Source: Nitzschia sp. DOCU1 (Eukaryota > Bacillariophyta > Bacillariophyceae > Bacillariales > Bacillariaceae). Taken from it: a stretch of 64,000 nt of DNA. Where the stretch lies: assembly GCA_951394045.1 (NCBI GenBank), contig OX595989.1, positions 1,488,001 through 1,552,000 of the forward strand, in the 5' to 3' direction. The notes below the pieces were generated by a model. The model worked only from the letters and a program-made list of their open reading frames with translations. It had not been told where the DNA came from and did no database searches. This document shows, piece after piece, positions 62,085 through 64,000 of the stretch (positions are counted from its first letter, which is position 1; each line of letters begins with the position of its first letter). The translations under genes and the position numbers were made by a program.

Positions 62085-62795
62085 ATGTGGAGAAACACTA
62101 CAGTTCGATCGGTGGCAAGATGTTGCTCCTCTGGAACCAATGCCCGTCAAGTTGTCCAGGCAGCGCCGTTCAGTCGTAAAGACGGTTCATTTGCTGCTTT
62201 TTCTACTCTATCGTCAAGGCTTCAAGGTGGGCTGACTGCGCCTACAGAGTTTTGCCATGGATTTCGTGCCCCGCTTCATTCAAATCAATGCAGTTGTTGC
62301 AGTCCATCGTTACTGCAAGCCCGGAAGCGAGTTGGAGAACACCAACGCGACTTTCGGCACTCTTTGTCGAGCAGCTCCCGTGGCGACAAGAACGAAGAAG
62401 GCATATTACAGGCACCTTCAGACGAAATCAAGATCCCCGGGGCCGAGAAAGGAGGAAGAAAACTGGCTATAATCTTTACCTGCACCCAATGCAATACCCG
62501 TTCGGCCAAACAATTTACAGAGCGAGCGTACAAATACGGAGTCGTGATTGCCACCTGCCCGGGTTGCAGCAACCGGCACCTCATCGCAGACAATCTTGGA
62601 TTCTTTTCGGAGGAGGAAGGTGGATGGAATATTGAAACTGCCATGGCTAGACTTGGCGAAAATGTGCGAGTCGCAACCACCGACAATGTCCTAGAACTGA
62701 GTGTGGAGGATATCTACACCAAAGAAGCCATCGACGAGGCCATAACAAAGGCTACAGAGAAAGCCACCAACCCCGATTCTAGTAGCAATGGTTAG
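62085..62795 (+). CDS. DNLZ: DNL-type zinc-finger protein (Zim17/HEP1, mitochondrial Hsp70 escort)
   Basis: Single-exon, 236 residues from the first ATG. The long N-terminus (WRNTTVRSVARCCSSGT) is basic and hydroxylated, a mitochondrial (or plastid) presequence. The DNL finger is at about 130-180: IIFTCTQCNTRSAKQFTERA, GVVIATCPGCSNRHLIADNL, GFFSEEE; two CxxC pairs bind zinc and the DNL motif is intact. Zim17/HEP1 keeps mitochondrial Hsp70 soluble and active for protein import and Fe-S assembly. The acidic C-terminus (ELSVEDIYTKEAIDEAITKA) is typical. The neighbour at 62860 is convergent, 64 bp away. Confidence 0.92.
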   Translation: MWRNTTVRSVARCCSSGTNARQVVQAAPFSRKDGSFAAFSTLSSRLQGGLTAPTEFCHGFRAPLHSNQCSCCSPSLLQARKRVGEHQRDFRHSLSSSSRGDKNEEGILQAPSDEIKIPGAEKGGRKLAIIFTCTQCNTRSAKQFTERAYKYGVVIATCPGCSNRHLIADNLGFFSEEEGGWNIETAMARLGENVRVATTDNVLELSVEDIYTKEAIDEAITKATEKATNPDSSSNG

Positions 62796-62859
62796 AGATT
62801 TTGATAGTAGCATGTAATTTTGCAAGCGACATATACATTGTGACAAATGCCATGCATGC

Positions 62860-63666
62860 CTAGAGTGCGAATGCAGTAATTTTCTTTCCTTCTACTGCCA
62901 CCGAGCTGGTAATAGACGGATCGATAGCAGACAATACTTTTCGTTCCGTAGAAGGTGAATCAAGAGCTCGGACCACCAAGTTGGCAACATCCTCCCGGTG
63001 AATTGAACCGATGGCAGTGTTGTCCTCGGTCAGTATGGCCTGCCCAGTCATAGGTTCCGTCTTGAGGCCTCCAGGTCGAATGATCGTCCAGTTGGAGTTA
63101 GTGTAGTACCTGATCAAAATATTTTCTGCCTTCTCTTTTGCCGCCAATACATCCTTTAGAACTTCAAATACCGACGGAGGTGCCGCTTCCTTACTGGATC
63201 CGCATCCTATGCTCGTCACCAAAATGATTCTTTGAACACCCAAAATTCCAGCCGACTCAATCACGTTATTGTTTCCTTCATAATCAATTCTTCTATCGGC
63301 AGTGCTACCACCGAGCGTTGTAATGGCGGCATCGCAGCCATCCATGGCATTTTCCACCGATTTCTGGTCAAAAGCATCGCCTGCGACGGCTGTGACACCG
63401 TCGATAGCGTTCAATTCGGCAACGCTTTCCTCGCTTCGAGCAAGGGCGACAACTTCGATACCAGCTTCCACCAATTTATCGATTACACAGCGACCCACTC
63501 CTCTGGTACCCCCCGCCACAAAGACCTTTTTGTAGGCCATTTGGAGGGCCGAGTCCTGACGAGCGCCTACATGGATTTGTCGCGGAACAAAAGTGCTTTT
63601 GCCGGCGAGGAAGGCAGAAGCGGAGCCGAGTAGCAGCAGCTGCAAAGTAGTTCGAAGAGACAACAT
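62860..63666 (-). CDS. Plastid NAD(P)-binding atypical SDR (TIC62/NmrA-like)
   Basis: Single-exon, 268 residues. The leader MLSLRTTLQLLLLGSASA-FLAG is almost the consensus diatom plastid site (ASA-FAP). The mature protein starts near residue 44 with KKVFVAGGTRGVGRCVIDKL, the NAD(P)-binding GxxGxxG of extended/atypical SDRs. It continues with GDAFDQKSVENAMDGCDAAI, ITTLGGSTADRR, IILVTSIGCGSS and WTIIRPGGLKTEPMTGQAIL; the lone catalytic YxxxK of classical SDRs is not evident. Similar plastid proteins include TIC62-like and complex-assembly factors (HCF173/HCF244 group), which bind nucleotide and act in photosystem biogenesis or redox sensing. Exact role unknown. Confidence 0.86.
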   Translation of the reverse strand: MLSLRTTLQLLLLGSASAFLAGKSTFVPRQIHVGARQDSALQMAYKKVFVAGGTRGVGRCVIDKLVEAGIEVVALARSEESVAELNAIDGVTAVAGDAFDQKSVENAMDGCDAAITTLGGSTADRRIDYEGNNNVIESAGILGVQRIILVTSIGCGSSKEAAPPSVFEVLKDVLAAKEKAENILIRYYTNSNWTIIRPGGLKTEPMTGQAILTEDNTAIGSIHREDVANLVVRALDSPSTERKVLSAIDPSITSSVAVEGKKITAFAL

Positions 63667-64000
63667 TCTAGGACCAGTTTGAGGAAAGGATGAATGGTTC
63701 GAATGATTGAAGTGTAGTTGATGTCGTCGGACTTGTCACCTGATGTTGATAACGTGAGGTGGAAGTCACGAGATCTTGATCGAGCCATCTCATCCGTCAC
63801 CATACACTGTATCCTGTCGCGATCCCTCTTCTCGTCGTCGCGCGTCGATGACGCATGCGACATGAAGGCTTCAACTTTAGGTCGAACGAGTCAAACTTCC
63901 AGTCTGCCTGTCAACGGTCTCTGGCTGCAAAAAATCCAACCGAAGTGCCACCATGGCCACATGCGCCATGGCGGCCGCTGCCATCCGAAAAAGCGGCTGA
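63667..64000. other. Terminal intergenic region
   Basis: Upstream of the SDR gene, up to the window edge. An ATG at 63953 opens 15 codons (MATCAMAAAAIRKSG) ending exactly at the window edge with TGA; too short to call. Confidence 0.35.

Noticed and set aside
1..64000. tRNA, rRNA and CRISPR features
   Set aside because: B-box-like and inverted motifs were looked for by eye; no cloverleaf, rRNA stretch or spaced repeat array was found outside the LTR motif noted above.

Overview
The window reads as nuclear DNA of a diatom, probably a pennate one, though the species cannot be fixed from sequence alone. Genes are compact, with zero to three short GT-AG introns of about 67 to 127 nt. At least five proteins begin with the diatom/stramenopile bipartite plastid leader, a signal peptide whose cleavage site is followed by Phe (VNA-FAP, ASA-FLA, AEA-FTP, VDA-FVV, NAV-FGY). 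There are two copies of a diatom-type DUF6824-like domain, an HSF-family factor, and a CoDi-like copia retrotransposon.

Layout. 1-6 kb: the 5' part of the SUMO-activating subunit UBA2 (minus strand, cut by the window edge), a tiny three-exon gene resembling MICOS MIC12/13, an HSF-type transcription factor and a thylakoid-lumen pentapeptide-repeat protein. 6-16 kb: a plastid CYP97-type P450 in four exons, a 1399-residue OPR/RAP-like helical-repeat protein in three exons, and a methyltransferase-like protein. 16-24 kb: a coiled-coil membrane protein, a MYND zinc-finger protein, an unknown Asn-rich protein and a DUS1-like tRNA-dihydrouridine synthase. 24-34 kb: a plastid C-terminal processing protease, a PfkB sugar kinase, two DUF6824-like paralogues and a GH20 hexosaminidase. 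34-45 kb: the PP4 regulatory subunit PPP4R3/SMEK, two long disordered proteins and a small GFA-domain protein. 45-52 kb: a methyltransferase, eIF2-gamma, the queuosine-salvage enzyme QNG1, a plastid protein and a diatom-type unknown. 52.2-58.9 kb: a complete copia-type LTR retrotransposon on the minus strand. 59-64 kb: a mitochondrial PPR-like protein, a DNL zinc-finger Hsp70 escort protein and a plastid SDR.

Many genes are arranged as tail-to-tail pairs with 14 to 64 bp between stop codons, or head-to-head pairs sharing 360 to 690 bp. One head-to-head pair (PPR-like and DNLZ) encodes two mitochondrial proteins.

The most unusual object is the retrotransposon. Its two LTRs are identical, so it inserted recently. 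Gag and Pol lie in one reading frame separated by a single UGA codon, with the protease active site after the UGA and before the first Met of Pol. Expression of protease would therefore need stop-codon readthrough or another bypass. Gag carries an RGG-rich tail and shows no CCHC knuckle, the integrase zinc finger appears to be replaced by a helix-turn-helix-like segment, and the LTR ends are not TG...CA. The element sits 142 bp upstream of a same-strand gene, so its 3' LTR may now act as that gene's promoter.

Limits: all calls come from reading translations and splice signals by eye. Intron boundaries are inferred from GT-AG sites plus frame and family continuity, without transcripts or database searches.
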